Part shown: positions 9,771-20,179 of the stretch, piece by piece
Position numbering within the stretch: the first letter of the stretch is position 1
Layout: every line of letters begins with the position of its first letter
Origin: Flavobacteriales bacterium UBA6772
GTDB lineage: Bacteria > Bacteroidota > Bacteroidia > Flavobacteriales > Flavobacteriaceae
Assembly (NCBI GenBank): GCA_905181765.1
Contig: CAJIYW010000001.1
Location: 62,001-126,000, forward strand
DNA: 64,000 bases
Reading direction: 5' to 3'
Translations under genes and position numbers: made by a program
Notes under the pieces: generated by a model
The model's database searches: none
What the model was told of the DNA's origin: nothing
What the model saw: the letters and a program-made list of their open reading frames with translations, nothing else

Positions 9771-12700
9771 ATGATGAAAAAATTTACTCTATTATTAATT
9801 CTTTTAACAAGTTTTGCTGGTTTTTCGCAAACTGTTTTAGAAGATTTTGAGTCAACATTACCTGCTTCAGCTTTAGTTGAAGATTTAGGAACAGCTGTAA
9901 CAGTAGTTCCAGATCCTGCAACAAGTGGAACTAACGGTAATGTTCTAAAGGTAGTAACCAGTGACGGTACTACTGCCCAAACCTACCAGAATGCTCAATA
10001 TTTCTTTCAAAATGACGGGCTTGATCTAAGTACAACCAACAAAGTTGTAACTATAGATGTTTATTCTGAAATTGCCACAAGTATTTTAGTAAAAGTAGAA
10101 GATGCTATCGGTGGAGCGGTTGCCAAACAAACTGATGCAAGTCATGATGGTGCTGGATGGCAAACTCTCTCTTTTAATTTTGATACAGCCAATGCTGTTT
10201 ATGGAAGACTGGTTATTTTTCCTCTGTGGAATGGTGTTGATGATTTTGATACTAAAAGCGTAACAACAACCTATTATGACAATATAACTGGTATTGCATA
10301 CGCGCCTCCAGCTCAAAATATTACAGTTTCTGTAGATATTTCAGAAACTGCTGGTGGGGTTACTATTAGAGTGTACAATGCTGAATTAGAAGGTTTTGAT
10401 GAGATCGCGGCAACTATAGACCCAAATGATTCAAACAAGTTTAGCCATACATTTCCTGCAGGTGTAACCTCAGCAACTTATGCTTGGAGGCTTTATCCTA
10501 ATGCTACTCCAACTGATGAAAGTTTAGTTTCTCTTGTAGGAGGTGGTGCAATAGAAAACAATTTAGCAGCAACTTTAGGAGCTAATAACGGTATCGATTC
10601 AAATTATGCAGATTACTGTAATAGAACTGTTACCTCTACAACTGGTAATTATGTAGCGCCAACATTCTACTTTAATTCATTCAGACAAGTAGGAGTAACT
10701 TACACAGAATTAGTACTTACTGCTGCTTCAGGTGATAATGTAGTTATAGATTACAGTTTAAATGATTTTGATGAAAACCATGGTCCTGGTGCAACAGATA
10801 ACGGAGACGGAACTTACACGGTAATTGTAGACCCATCATCTACTTTTGAGTACATGTGGAATAACTTAACGGTTGGAAGAGAGGATCTATTATCTTGTAC
10901 TGACGGAGTTGGTGTTAAGACAGATAATGCTACTTATGCAAATAGAACGCATGCAGCTGGTGAAAATAAAGCAGATACTTTTAACGTTTGTCCTGTAGCA
11001 TCTCAAACAATTACAGTTTCTGTTGATGTTTCAGAATTTGATGGAGATCCTGGTGTTAATATTGCAGTTTATAACGGAACCGGTTTTGATGAATATACCA
11101 CAACTGTAGATACAACTAATCCAAACAAATACAGCTACACATTCGCTGATGGTGTAACCACAGCAACATATTATTGGGTAACATATACTGGTCCATCAGG
11201 TGTTGGAGAAAGTTTAGTTTCTCTTGTAGGAGGTGGTGCAATAGAAAATAATCTAGCCGCTACTTTAGGAGTTAATAACGGTATCGCTTCAGATTATGCA
11301 AATTACTGTAATAGAACAGTTACATCTGACACGGGTGTTTATGTAGCGCCAACATTTTATCATAATTCATTCAGACAAGTAGGAGTAACTTACACAGAAT
11401 TAGTGCTTACTGCTGCCTCAGGTGGTAGTTATGCTATAGATTACAGTATCAACAATTTTGATGAATACCATGGTCCTGGTGCAACAGATAACGGAGACGG
11501 AACTTACACGGTAATTGTAGACCCATCATCTACTTTTGAGTACATGTGGAATAACTTAACGGTTGGAAGAGAGGATCTATTATCTTGTACTGACGGAGTT
11601 GGTGTTAAGACAGATAATGCTACTTATGCAAATAGAACGCATGCAGCTGGTGAAAATAAAGCAGATACTTTTAACGTTTGTCCTGTAGCATCTCAAACAA
11701 TTACAGTTTCTGTAGATGTTTCAGAATTTGATGGATCACCTGGAGTAAATATTGCAGTTTATAACGGAACCAGTTTTGATGAGATACCGGCAACTGTAGA
11801 CCCAAATGATGGAAACAAATTTAGCCACACATTTGATAATGGTGTAACATCAGCAACATATTATTGGGTAACATATACTAGTTCAACTGGTGTTGGAGAA
11901 AGTTTAGTTTCTCTTGTAGGAGGTGGTGCAATAGAAAATAATCTAGCCGCTACTTTAGGAGTTAATAACGGTATCGCTTCAGATTATGCAAATTACTGTA
12001 ATAGAACAGTTACATCTGACACGGGTGTTTATGTAGCGCCAACATTTTATCATAATTCATTCAGACAAGTAGGAGTAACTTACACAGAATTAGTGCTTAC
12101 TGCTGCCTCAGGTGGTAGTTATGCTATAGATTACAGTATCAACAATTTTGATGAATACCATGGTCCTGGTGCAACAGATAACGGAGACGGAACTTACACG
12201 GTAATTGTAGATCCATCATCTACTTTTGAGTACATGTGGAATAACTTAACGGTTGGAAGAGAGGATCTATTATCTTGTACTGACGGAGTCGGTGTTAACA
12301 CAGATAATACTACTTATGCAAATAGAACGCATGCAGCTGGTGAAGATAAAGCAGATACTTTTAACGTTTGTCCTTTAGTTCCTGAGGATCCTGCACCACA
12401 AAATGTTGTTCAAGATTTTGAAACTGGCACAGATGGTCTTGGAGAAGGATTTGGTGGCGCAGTAGCAGAAATAGTTGCAGATCCTGAAACTGGCGGAACA
12501 AGAGGGCAAGTTGCAAAGCTTACCGCTGCAGCAACAGGTGAGGTTTGGCAAGGAATCAATATTAATATTGAGTCTAATGTGCAGTTAACTAACTGATAAG
12601 ACAATGAAGTTTAGATGTGTACTCGGAAACTGCTATTTCAATTGCCCCTAGAGTGCAAGGAGGCGTTGCTAATGCTCCAACTTCTACAGGAGTAGTTTCT

Positions 12701-14136
12701 CATACGGGTTCAGGTTGGGAAACATTAACTGTAACCTTTAACACAGGTTCAAATGGTGACGCTACGGCAGAAGGAGAATATGCAGAATTTGTAATTTATT
12801 ATCTTTGGGATAACGGTTTTATAGCTCCAGCTATCGATAGGGTAATGTATGTCGATAATATTACTGGAATTATAGCTAAGACCTTAGTTCAAGATTTTGA
12901 AACTGGCACAGATGGTCTTGGAGAAGGATTTGGTGGTGCAGTAGCAGAAATAGTTGCAGATCCTGAAACTGGCGGAACAAGAGGGCAAGTTGCAAAGCTT
13001 ACCGCTGCAGCAACAGGTGAGGTTTGGCAAGGAATCAATATTAATATTGAGTCTAATGTGCAGTTAACTACTGATAAAACAATGCGTTTAGATGTGTACT
13101 CGGAAACTGCTATTTCAATTGCCCCTAGAGTGCAAGGAGGCGTTGCTAATGCTCCAACTTCTACAGGAGTAGTTTCTCATACGGGTTCAGGTTGGGAAAC
13201 ATTAACTGTAACCTTTAACACAGGTTCAAATGGTGACGCTACGGCAGAAGGAGAATATGCAGAATTTGTAATTTATTATCTTTGGGATAACGGTTTTATA
13301 GCTCCAGCTGTTGATAGAATATTCTATGTAGATAATATAAAGGGTATTAGTACTGAAGCGGCTGTTGATACTTCGCTTCCAACAACTGCGGCTCCGTCAC
13401 CCACTAATTCAGATGTTACTATTTTGAGTATTTATAACGATACAGGTAGTTTTACTGGTATCTCTCAAGTATGGTCTCAAGAATACGATTTTGGCACTAA
13501 TCAAGGGAATAAAGATTTAGATCCTACAGAAGGCGTTAATAATGCTTTAAAAATGGATTTCTCAGCAACAGGTTATGGAGCAGGTGCAGCAGTTACTCCT
13601 CCAAATGCAGCTGGCGCTATTATGCGCCAGCTGGTGATGCGGGTGTTAATGGACACGAATTTAAATTTATAATTATAGGAGATGGTCAAGGTGGAAAAGA
13701 TTATTTCTTTAAAACATCTGGAGGGGATGCGGTTATAGAATTCGATCAATGGGTAAGTATAGATATTCCTCTTTCTCACTACGAAGCTTTAGGTTTTACT
13801 AAAGATAAATTTCTTCAGTACAAATTAGGATCAACTTCAGATTTTTTCCAGTTTTATTTCGATAATTTATATTTTTATAAAGTAGCAACTGCAAGTGTAG
13901 ATAAAAACAACTTGTTAAATGTTAGTTTGTCTCCAAGTCCAGCAAAAAATGAATTAAAGATTTCTGCAGAAAATAAGATAGATACGGCTTCTATATATAA
14001 TATTTTAGGAAGAAAGGTAAAATCTTTTTCTGTAAATGCAAAGACTAGTAGTTTAGATGTTTCTAGCCTAAGTACTGGTATTTATATATTGAAGTATACA
14101 TCGAATAATGTTGTCGGTTCAATTAAAAGACGATAG
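9771..14136 (+). CDS. Modular T9SS-secreted repeat protein, probable glycan-binding (frameshifted in this sequence)
   Basis: The predicted product is about 1450 residues. It opens with a Sec signal (MMKKFTLLLILLTSFAGFSQ). A beta-sandwich-like DFES domain (residues 21-180) is followed by three 230-residue tandem repeats, two 159-residue DFETGTDG domains related to the first one, and another sandwich domain. It ends with a Por sorting domain (SLSPSPAKNELKIS, then STGIYILKY to the stop), so type IX secretion to the cell surface or medium is likely. No catalytic motif was seen, so glycan or surface binding is inferred from the architecture and from the glucan operon next door. The frame breaks near 12590 and near 13620. 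The first break can be repaired from the second copy of the same domain. Confidence 0.75.
10321..12390 (+). repeat. Three tandem 690-bp coding repeats
   Basis: The string TTACAGTTTC recurs at 10321, 11011 and 11701, and CTCTTGTAGG at 10531, 11221 and 11911, so the period is exactly 690 bp (230 codons). Copies 2 and 3 are nearly identical over their last 480 bp or so. Copy 1 is more diverged except for a block (about 10798-11000) that matches copy 2. This mosaic suggests recent duplication or gene conversion. Confidence 0.9.
12411..13368 (+). repeat. Two tandem 477-bp coding repeats (first copy read as 479 bp)
   Basis: CAAGATTTTG starts the copies at 12411 and 12890. The distance is 479 bases, which is not a multiple of three. 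The second copy lacks the two extra bases seen in the first between 12586 and 12615, which gives 477 bp or 159 codons. The copies are otherwise nearly identical. Confidence 0.88.
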
Positions 14137-14160
14137 TAAAGAATCAACTTTTAAATTTTT

Positions 14161-14192
14161 AAAAACGCTCAAATTAATTTTGAGCGTTTTTT
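14161..14192 (+). terminator. Intrinsic terminator after the T9SS protein gene
   Basis: The stem AAAACGCTCAAA pairs with TTTTGAGCGTTTT across a short loop and is followed by a T-run, 25 bases after the stop codon. Confidence 0.85.
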
Positions 14193-14262
14193 TTATACCC
14201 CATATTTTATTTAATAACATCAAAGGAATTTAATATCTTTATTTTTTAAAAATATAATCCAA

Positions 14263-16377
14263 TTGAAAACTACTCTAAAATCTTTTTCTTTTTTATTCTG
14301 TTTATTGCTTGTTGCAAGTTGTTCTAACAAAGAAATAGGAAGTTCTAAGGCAAGTAATGCTTTAATACATGAAACAAGCCCTTATTTATTGCAACACGCC
14401 TATAATCCCGTAAATTGGAAAGCTTGGAATTCTGAAACGTTAGCACTAGCAAAGAAAGAGAATAAATTAATTGTTATTTCAGTAGGCTATTCTGCTTGTC
14501 ATTGGTGTCATGTAATGGAAGAAGAGAGTTTTGAAAACGATTCTATTGCTAAAATTATGAATGCTAATTTTATTAGCATAAAAGTAGATAGAGAAGAAAG
14601 ACCAGATGTAGATAAAGTATATATGAATGCTGTGCAACTCATGACAGGTAGTGGTGGCTGGCCTTTAAACTGTATTGCGCTTCCTGATGGGAGGCCCATT
14701 TTTGGTGGCACTTATTTTACGAAAGAGCAATGGTCTAAAGTATTAATTAGTATTTCTAAATTATATAAAGATTCTCCAGAGAAAGCAATTGCATTTGCAG
14801 AAAACCTAACCAAAGGAATTCAAGAATCTCAGTTAATTACTCTAAATAAAAAAACGCCAAATTTTGTAGAAAAAGACATTGTGGAGGCGGTGGATCTTTG
14901 GAAAACCCAGATAGACACAATTTATGGCGGATTTAAAGGTGCTCCTAAGTTTCCAATGCCAAATTCTTTAGACTTTTTATTAAGATATGGGTATCAGTTT
15001 AAGGATACAAAAGTAGCGGCATACCTAAACAATACATTAACAAAAATTGCCTATGGTGGTATTTATGATCCGATTGCCGGAGGATTTTCTAGATATGCTG
15101 TAGATGAAAAATGGCACATTCCCCATTTTGAGAAAATGTTATATGACAATGCCCAATTGGTAAGTATATACGCAAAAGCATATATAGTTAACAAAAACGA
15201 TTTATATAAAGAGGTTGTTATAGCATCTTTAAATTTTATAAAAGAGGAACTAACAGCAGAGAATGGAGCATTTTACTCATCATTAGACGCAGATAGCAAA
15301 AATAAATTAGGAGAAAAGGAGGAAGGAGCCTTTTATGAATGGACGGAACCAGAGCTGCAATTAATTTTAGGAAGTGATTTTGAACTTTTTAAAGACTTTT
15401 ATAATATTAATAGTTACGGTTTTTGGGAAAAGGATAAGTATGTTTTGATAAGAAATTCATCAAAAACAGCATTTGCTGCAAAACATAAACTATCATTATT
15501 TGCTTTAAATGATAAAATTAATACTTGGAAAAAAACTTTAAAAACTGCAAGAAATAAAAGAAGTAAGCCCAATTTAGATGATAAAGTACTAACTTCATGG
15601 AATGCATTAATGATACAAGGTTATGTAGATGCTTACCGTGCTTTTGGAAACTTAGAATATTTAGAAATGGCTCTTAAAAACGCTAATTTTATAATCGAAA
15701 AACAACGAAGAAGAGACGGAGGTTTGAATCGGAATTTTAAAAACGGATTTAGTACTATTAACGCATATTCAGAAGATTATGCGACAATAATACAGGCCTA
15801 TATTTCTTTATATGAAGTTACCTTAGATGAAAAATGGTTGACCACTTCGAAAGAATTAATGCAGTATTTATTTGCCAATTTTTTTAATGAGAAGAATGGA
15901 ATGTTTCATTTTACCTCTAAAAAAGACGAAAATTTAATTGCTAGAAAATATGAGGTAATTGACGGAGTGATACCAGCATCAAACTCATTAATAGCTAATA
16001 GCTTATTTAAATTAGGGCATTATTATAGCAATAATAAGTACTTAAAGACTGCAGAACAAATGCTAAACAATATAAAGGAAGATGTTAAAATAAGTCCAGG
16101 TAACTATAGTAATTGGCTCCATCTAATGACCAATTTTACAAAACCTTTTTATGAGGTTGTGGTAGCTGGTAATGAAGCTTTAGAAATAAATAAAAGTTTA
16201 ATTAAAAACTATAGTCCTAATATTTTAATTGCAGGAACTTCAGAAGAAAATAATACAGTACCATTGTTAAGCTATAAATTTAACGAGGATGAAACGTTTA
16301 TTTATGTTTGTGTAAACGGTACTTGCAAGAAACCAGAAGTAAATCTTGAAAAAGCACTATTAAATATTAAGAAATAA
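14263..16377 (+). CDS. DUF255 thioredoxin-like lipoprotein (YyaL/SPATA20 family)
   Basis: The product has 704 residues and the family's full architecture. An N-terminal thioredoxin-like DUF255 domain ([21 protein letters not shown], then [14 protein letters not shown] with a CxxC pair, then [11 protein letters not shown] and GGWPLN) is followed by an (alpha/alpha)6-type barrel. The start is TTG 14263; it gives a lipoprotein signal with lipobox VASC, and no nearby ATG does so. The signal differs from the cytoplasmic relatives known in many bacteria and places the protein in the envelope. Its biochemical role is not established; redox or sugar-modifying roles have been proposed for the family. 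The next gene (TPR) starts 78 bases later. Confidence 0.85.
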   Translation: MKTTLKSFSFLFCLLLVASCSNKEIGSSKASNALIHETSPYLLQHAYNPVNWKAWNSETLALAKKENKLIVISVGYSACHWCHVMEEESFENDSIAKIMNANFISIKVDREERPDVDKVYMNAVQLMTGSGGWPLNCIALPDGRPIFGGTYFTKEQWSKVLISISKLYKDSPEKAIAFAENLTKGIQESQLITLNKKTPNFVEKDIVEAVDLWKTQIDTIYGGFKGAPKFPMPNSLDFLLRYGYQFKDTKVAAYLNNTLTKIAYGGIYDPIAGGFSRYAVDEKWHIPHFEKMLYDNAQLVSIYAKAYIVNKNDLYKEVVIASLNFIKEELTAENGAFYSSLDADSKNKLGEKEEGAFYEWTEPELQLILGSDFELFKDFYNINSYGFWEKDKYVLIRNSSKTAFAAKHKLSLFALNDKINTWKKTLKTARNKRSKPNLDDKVLTSWNALMIQGYVDAYRAFGNLEYLEMALKNANFIIEKQRRRDGGLNRNFKNGFSTINAYSEDYATIIQAYISLYEVTLDEKWLTTSKELMQYLFANFFNEKNGMFHFTSKKDENLIARKYEVIDGVIPASNSLIANSLFKLGHYYSNNKYLKTAEQMLNNIKEDVKISPGNYSNWLHLMTNFTKPFYEVVVAGNEALEINKSLIKNYSPNILIAGTSEENNTVPLLSYKFNEDETFIYVCVNGTCKKPEVNLEKALLNIKK

Positions 16378-16455
16378 TAATAGAAATATTCATTTTAAAG
16401 CGTTAGAAGAAGTATTTTTGCAGTATTAGAGGTTAAAGCATAAAATTAAGGCAGT

Positions 16456-17007
16456 ATGGGAACATTAACAAATAACTACATATTTAAAGCATTAGAAAAC
16501 TATCCGTACGATTTAGAAGAAGTTATGGAGGCGTTAAATTATGCCTTATCTGCTGATGATAAGAATACAATGGCCTTAACTTTAATGGGCAGAATGTATG
16601 CTGAAAAGCTTTATAAATACGAAGAAGCTATTGGTTACTTTAAATTAGCCTTAGCAGAAGATATTCGAGCTTTTGAGGTATATACACCTTATATTAACAC
16701 GCTTTTATGGAATGAAGATTACAAAGAAGCAGAAGAGTTTATTGATTTTGGATTGACTGTAAAAGGATCTGATAAAGCCCTTTTATATTTAAAGAAAGCA
16801 AATTTATATGAGCAACTAAAGGATTACGAAAAAGCCTTAACCTTTATTAAATTAGCAAAAGAATATACGTTCAATTCAGACTTTATGGTAGACGTTAATC
16901 TTGAAAAAGATAGAATTAAGGGAAAAATGCCGGAGAAAAAGAAATCTAAATCTTTAAAAAACTCAAGCAAGTCTAAAAAAATAAAAGATAACGTTAAGAA
17001 ATTATAA
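16456..17007 (+). CDS. TPR-repeat protein with basic tail
   Basis: This 183-residue protein has about three to four tetratricopeptide units (for example EEAIGYFKLALAEDIRAFEVY and DYEKALTFIKLAKEY). A Lys/Ser-rich tail of about 35 residues follows. No signal peptide is visible, so it is probably a cytoplasmic scaffold or binding protein. The basic tail could contact nucleic acid or membrane, but nothing here proves that. It follows the DUF255 gene in the same direction and may share its transcript. Confidence 0.7.
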   Translation: MGTLTNNYIFKALENYPYDLEEVMEALNYALSADDKNTMALTLMGRMYAEKLYKYEEAIGYFKLALAEDIRAFEVYTPYINTLLWNEDYKEAEEFIDFGLTVKGSDKALLYLKKANLYEQLKDYEKALTFIKLAKEYTFNSDFMVDVNLEKDRIKGKMPEKKKSKSLKNSSKSKKIKDNVKKL

Positions 17008-17015
17008 ATATATTT

Positions 17016-17372
17016 TTAATTTAAAAGTATATTTTCTTTTATTCTAAAACAACGCTCTTCACCTAAATATAGCGGATTACCATATTTTTCAGACCAAAAA
17101 CCGTCTAAAATATCTTTAGAAATACATCGATAGACCGCAACACCTTTATATATAGTATTTTCATCACCTTGATAGTTAAAGTTAAGTACTAAAATATTAT
17201 CTCTAAAAAAACCAGTTCCAAATTGTTCCTGACTTTTATTTATCATCCACTTTGCGACAATTCTGTTTTTCTCATCTAAATTTAAATCTAGCGTTCCTTT
17301 GTATGTTTTTTTAGCTTCATCTTGATTGCTACCAAGTATTTGAAATTGTCCAACTAGATCTTCAATATTCAT
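17016..17372 (-). CDS. Conserved hypothetical protein, small beta-rich
   Basis: This 118-residue protein has no signal peptide. Alternating hydrophobic strands (KGTLDLNLDEKNRIVAKW, ILVLNFNYQGDENTIYKGVAVY, ILDGFWSEKYG) suggest a small beta-barrel or calycin-like fold. The stop lies 9 bases from the convergent TPR gene. I do not recognise the family and assign no function. Codon and base use are like its neighbours, so I consider it a real gene. Confidence 0.6.
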   Translation of the reverse strand: MNIEDLVGQFQILGSNQDEAKKTYKGTLDLNLDEKNRIVAKWMINKSQEQFGTGFFRDNILVLNFNYQGDENTIYKGVAVYRCISKDILDGFWSEKYGNPLYLGEERCFRIKENILLN

Positions 17373-17778
17373 TTATTTGTGTATTTAATTACTGCAAAGA
17401 TAGAAGAATTTGGTACTTTAATATTTAAAGTATTTCTATTTTATGTAAAATGATGAGCCATTATAATTTTAAAAATAGTTAAAAGAAATCATAATAATAT
17501 AAACCTTAAAGAGTAAAGCGCTTTTAAATTCTTTCAAAGGATATTTAATCCAATGCGATATTTTGGTTTTAGAAATGAATAACTCTTATATTAGTAGTGC
17601 CTTAAATATTGACGGATTAAACAGTACTAGAAAATCTATTACTAAAGAATAAAGAGTCATTTTTTAGCTAGGAGAATAAAACAAGTATTTGGCAGATAGT
17701 TGTTTATATTTTAAGAATTCGTACGAACTGTAAAAAAATATCAAAAAAATAATAAAGCATTCATAAAATTATTCAAGA
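17373..17778. other. Intergenic region with no recognised gene
   Basis: About 400 AT-rich bases separate the divergent hypothetical gene and the threonine dehydrogenase gene. A 25-codon frame at 17575 has no supporting features. Promoters for both neighbours should lie here, but no clear box was found. Confidence 0.4.
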
Positions 17779-18738
17779 ATGAGAACGGATAAAATTTTAA
17801 TAACAGGTGCTGGTGGACAGTTGGGCACTGTTTTGACAAAGCAACTGCAAGAGAAACATGGTTTTGACAATGTAATTGCATCAGATTTAAGGCTAAATTC
17901 AAGTTTTGAGGGCTGTTTTGAAGTTTTAGATGTTACAAATTTTGACGCCCTAAAGAACTGTGTATTAAAGAATGAAATTACTCAAATATACCATCTCGTT
18001 GCAATTTTATCTGCGAAGGGAGAAGAAGCTCCCCTAAAAACATGGGATATAAATATGGGTTGTTTATTTAATGTATTAGAGGTTTCAAGATTATGTAAAA
18101 TAGATAAAATATTTTATCCAAGTTCTATTGCTGTGTTTGGTGATAATATAGAAATGGACAATACACCGCAATCACCAAACCTTACGCCGTTAACGGTTTA
18201 TGGCATTAGTAAAGCTTCAGGAGAGAATTGGGTAAATTATTATTGGAGCAAGTATGGTCTAGATATTCGCTCAATAAGATATCCAGGGGTTGTAGGGTAT
18301 CAATCTTTACCAGGCGGCGGAACAACAGATTATGCGGTAGATATTTTTCACAAAGCTATTAGAGAAAAAGAAGTGTTTAGCTGTTTTTTAAAGGCTTCAA
18401 CGCAATTACCTCTAATTTTTATAGATGACGCTATAAGAGCAACTATAGAATTAATGGATGCTCCCGCCAAAAATATAAAGGTAAGAACATCTTATAATTT
18501 AGCCGGTTTTACTTGTACCCCAGAAGAACTTTATAACGCTATAAAACAGGTATATCCAGACTTTAAAATAACTTATAATCCTGATTTTAGACAAGATATA
18601 GCAGATTCTTGGCCGAATAGTATTGACGATAGTTCAGCAATAAATGATTGGAATTGGAAACCTAAATTTGATTTAGAATCTATGACTAACGTTATGATAA
18701 AAGAATTAAAGAAAAAATTTAAAGCAACAATAGTTTAA
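17779..18738 (+). CDS. L-threonine 3-dehydrogenase, SDR (epimerase-like) type
   Basis: This 319-residue extended SDR protein has the NAD-binding ITGAGGQLGT motif at residues 8-17 and a catalytic YGISK pair (Tyr141, Lys145). The sequence resembles UDP-glucose 4-epimerases. The gene starts 10 bases before a glycine C-acetyltransferase gene, and in Flavobacteria this SDR subgroup is known to be the NAD-dependent threonine dehydrogenase (characterised in Flavobacterium frigidimaris). The product, 2-amino-3-ketobutyrate, would go straight to the next enzyme. The medium-chain zinc Tdh of E. coli is a different family. A nucleotide-sugar epimerase role is unlikely in this setting. Confidence 0.88.
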   Translation: MRTDKILITGAGGQLGTVLTKQLQEKHGFDNVIASDLRLNSSFEGCFEVLDVTNFDALKNCVLKNEITQIYHLVAILSAKGEEAPLKTWDINMGCLFNVLEVSRLCKIDKIFYPSSIAVFGDNIEMDNTPQSPNLTPLTVYGISKASGENWVNYYWSKYGLDIRSIRYPGVVGYQSLPGGGTTDYAVDIFHKAIREKEVFSCFLKASTQLPLIFIDDAIRATIELMDAPAKNIKVRTSYNLAGFTCTPEELYNAIKQVYPDFKITYNPDFRQDIADSWPNSIDDSSAINDWNWKPKFDLESMTNVMIKELKKKFKATIV

Positions 18739-18748
18739 AAGAATACAT

Positions 18749-19945
18749 ATGTACGGAAGAATTAAAGAGCATCTACAACAAGAAATACAAAGTATAAAAA
18801 GTAATGGTTTATTTAAAGAAGAGCGCATTATAACATCGTCACAAGATGCGGTTATTAAAGTTTCTACTGGAGAGGAAGTTATTAATTTTTGTTCCAATAA
18901 CTACTTAGGTTTATCTAACAATAAAGAGGTTGTGCAAGCAGCAAAAGACACCTTAGATTCTCATGGTTTTGGAATGTCTTCTGTCCGTTTTATTTGTGGT
19001 ACCCAAGATATTCATAAAAGTTTAGAAGTAAAAATAGCAGAATTCTTTCATTGTGAAGATACGATTCTATACGCAGCGGCTTTTGACGCCAATGGAGGTG
19101 TTTTTGAACCATTATTGTCTAAGGAAGATGCTATTATTTCAGATTCACTAAACCATGCATCTATTATAGATGGAGTGCGTTTATGCAAAGCTGCTAGATA
19201 TAGATATGCAAACAATAATATGGAAGATTTAGAAGCGCAGTTAATTGCGGCTAATAAAGAAAATCCTCGATTTAAAATTATTGTTACAGACGGTGTATTT
19301 TCCATGGATGGCGTGGTTGCCAAATTAGATAAAATATGCGATTTAGCAGATAAATATGACGCTTTAGTAATGGTAGATGAATGCCATGCTTCTGGCTTTA
19401 TTGGTAAAACAGGACGTGGAACTATAGAGTTAAAAAATGTACTTGGCAGGGTAGATATTATTACTGGAACATTGGGAAAAGCTTTAGGTGGGGCAATGGG
19501 AGGTTTTACAACAGGTAAAAAAGAAATTATAGAAATATTACGTCAACGCTCTAGACCATATCTGTTTTCAAACTCTTTAGCGCCAACAATAGTTGGAGCT
19601 TCATTAAAGGTTTTTGAAATGATAGAAAATGACACTTCTTTACGCGACAAGTTAGAAGAAAATACCACTCTTTTTAGAACAAAAATGGAAGCAGCTGGTT
19701 TTGATTTAGTAGGTGCAGATGCTGCAATTGTGCCAGTAATGTTGTACGATGCTAAACTGTCTCAAGTTATGGCAAATCAATTATTAGAAGAAGGCATTTA
19801 TGTGATTGGTTTTTTCTTTCCGGTTGTGCCAAAAGACAAAGCAAGAATAAGAGTGCAATTATCTGCAGCGCATACAAATGAACATATAGACAAAGCTGTA
19901 AACGCATTTATTAAGGTTGGAAAAAAATTAAAAGTTATTAATTAA
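18749..19945 (+). CDS. kbl: Glycine C-acetyltransferase (2-amino-3-ketobutyrate CoA ligase)
   Basis: This 398-residue PLP enzyme belongs to the alpha-oxoamine synthase family. Hallmarks are FCSNNYLGLS at the N-terminus, VMVDECHASGF (the Asp that contacts the PLP ring nitrogen) and TGTLGKALGGAMGG, whose Lys244 forms the Schiff base at the same number as in E. coli KBL. It converts 2-amino-3-ketobutyrate and CoA to glycine and acetyl-CoA. The pairing with the dehydrogenase 10 bases upstream makes kbl far more likely than bioF or hemA relatives. Length is full. Confidence 0.93.
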   Translation: MYGRIKEHLQQEIQSIKSNGLFKEERIITSSQDAVIKVSTGEEVINFCSNNYLGLSNNKEVVQAAKDTLDSHGFGMSSVRFICGTQDIHKSLEVKIAEFFHCEDTILYAAAFDANGGVFEPLLSKEDAIISDSLNHASIIDGVRLCKAARYRYANNNMEDLEAQLIAANKENPRFKIIVTDGVFSMDGVVAKLDKICDLADKYDALVMVDECHASGFIGKTGRGTIELKNVLGRVDIITGTLGKALGGAMGGFTTGKKEIIEILRQRSRPYLFSNSLAPTIVGASLKVFEMIENDTSLRDKLEENTTLFRTKMEAAGFDLVGADAAIVPVMLYDAKLSQVMANQLLEEGIYVIGFFFPVVPKDKARIRVQLSAAHTNEHIDKAVNAFIKVGKKLKVIN

Positions 19946-19986
19946 TGCGATAAAGCTCACATAAAAATTAATTATAGATGTGTAAC

Positions 19987-20152
19987 ACGAAACCAACATT
20001 AGTAATTTTAACTGCAGTAATGGGGAGCCGGTAAAATAGTAACTGTGGTTATGAATAAAACAGATGCTAAAATGGGTTACAAACTTATTGTAGGCAATAG
20101 TGAAACATTTTTAGAAATAGAACCGCGCGCTATGCAGACTATTATTTACTAA
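19987..20152 (+). pseudogene. Remnant of a second GH30 gene (C-terminal end only)
   Basis: From GGT 20030 to TAA 20150-20152 the frame reads GKIVTVVMNKTDAKMGYKL and then IVGNSETFLEIEPRAMQTIIY. This matches the C-terminal beta-sandwich of GH30 enzymes. The intact GH30 in this window ends with the parallel segment ISVIVFNEGKIKKNFKILL, then GDKETSISINPQAIQTIVI. A few more residues (LVILTAV) are readable in another frame just upstream. No catalytic domain remains. The scar sits between kbl and a sugar transporter and suggests a deletion that removed most of a second GH30 gene. Confidence 0.75.
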
Positions 20153-20179
20153 ATTTACTTTTTTAAATTCAAAAAAAAC

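Noticed and set aside
10321..13368. Tandem repeats as a CRISPR or mobile element
   Set aside because: Both sets are in-frame protein repeats with periods divisible by three (after repair), with no spacers, inverted ends or transposase.
17575..17652. 25-codon frame in the intergenic region
   Set aside because: It is too short and lacks a promoter, a ribosome site and family similarity.
17779..18738. SDR protein as UDP-glucose 4-epimerase (galE)
   Set aside because: The gene is directly coupled to kbl, and the Flavobacteria threonine dehydrogenases belong to this subgroup.
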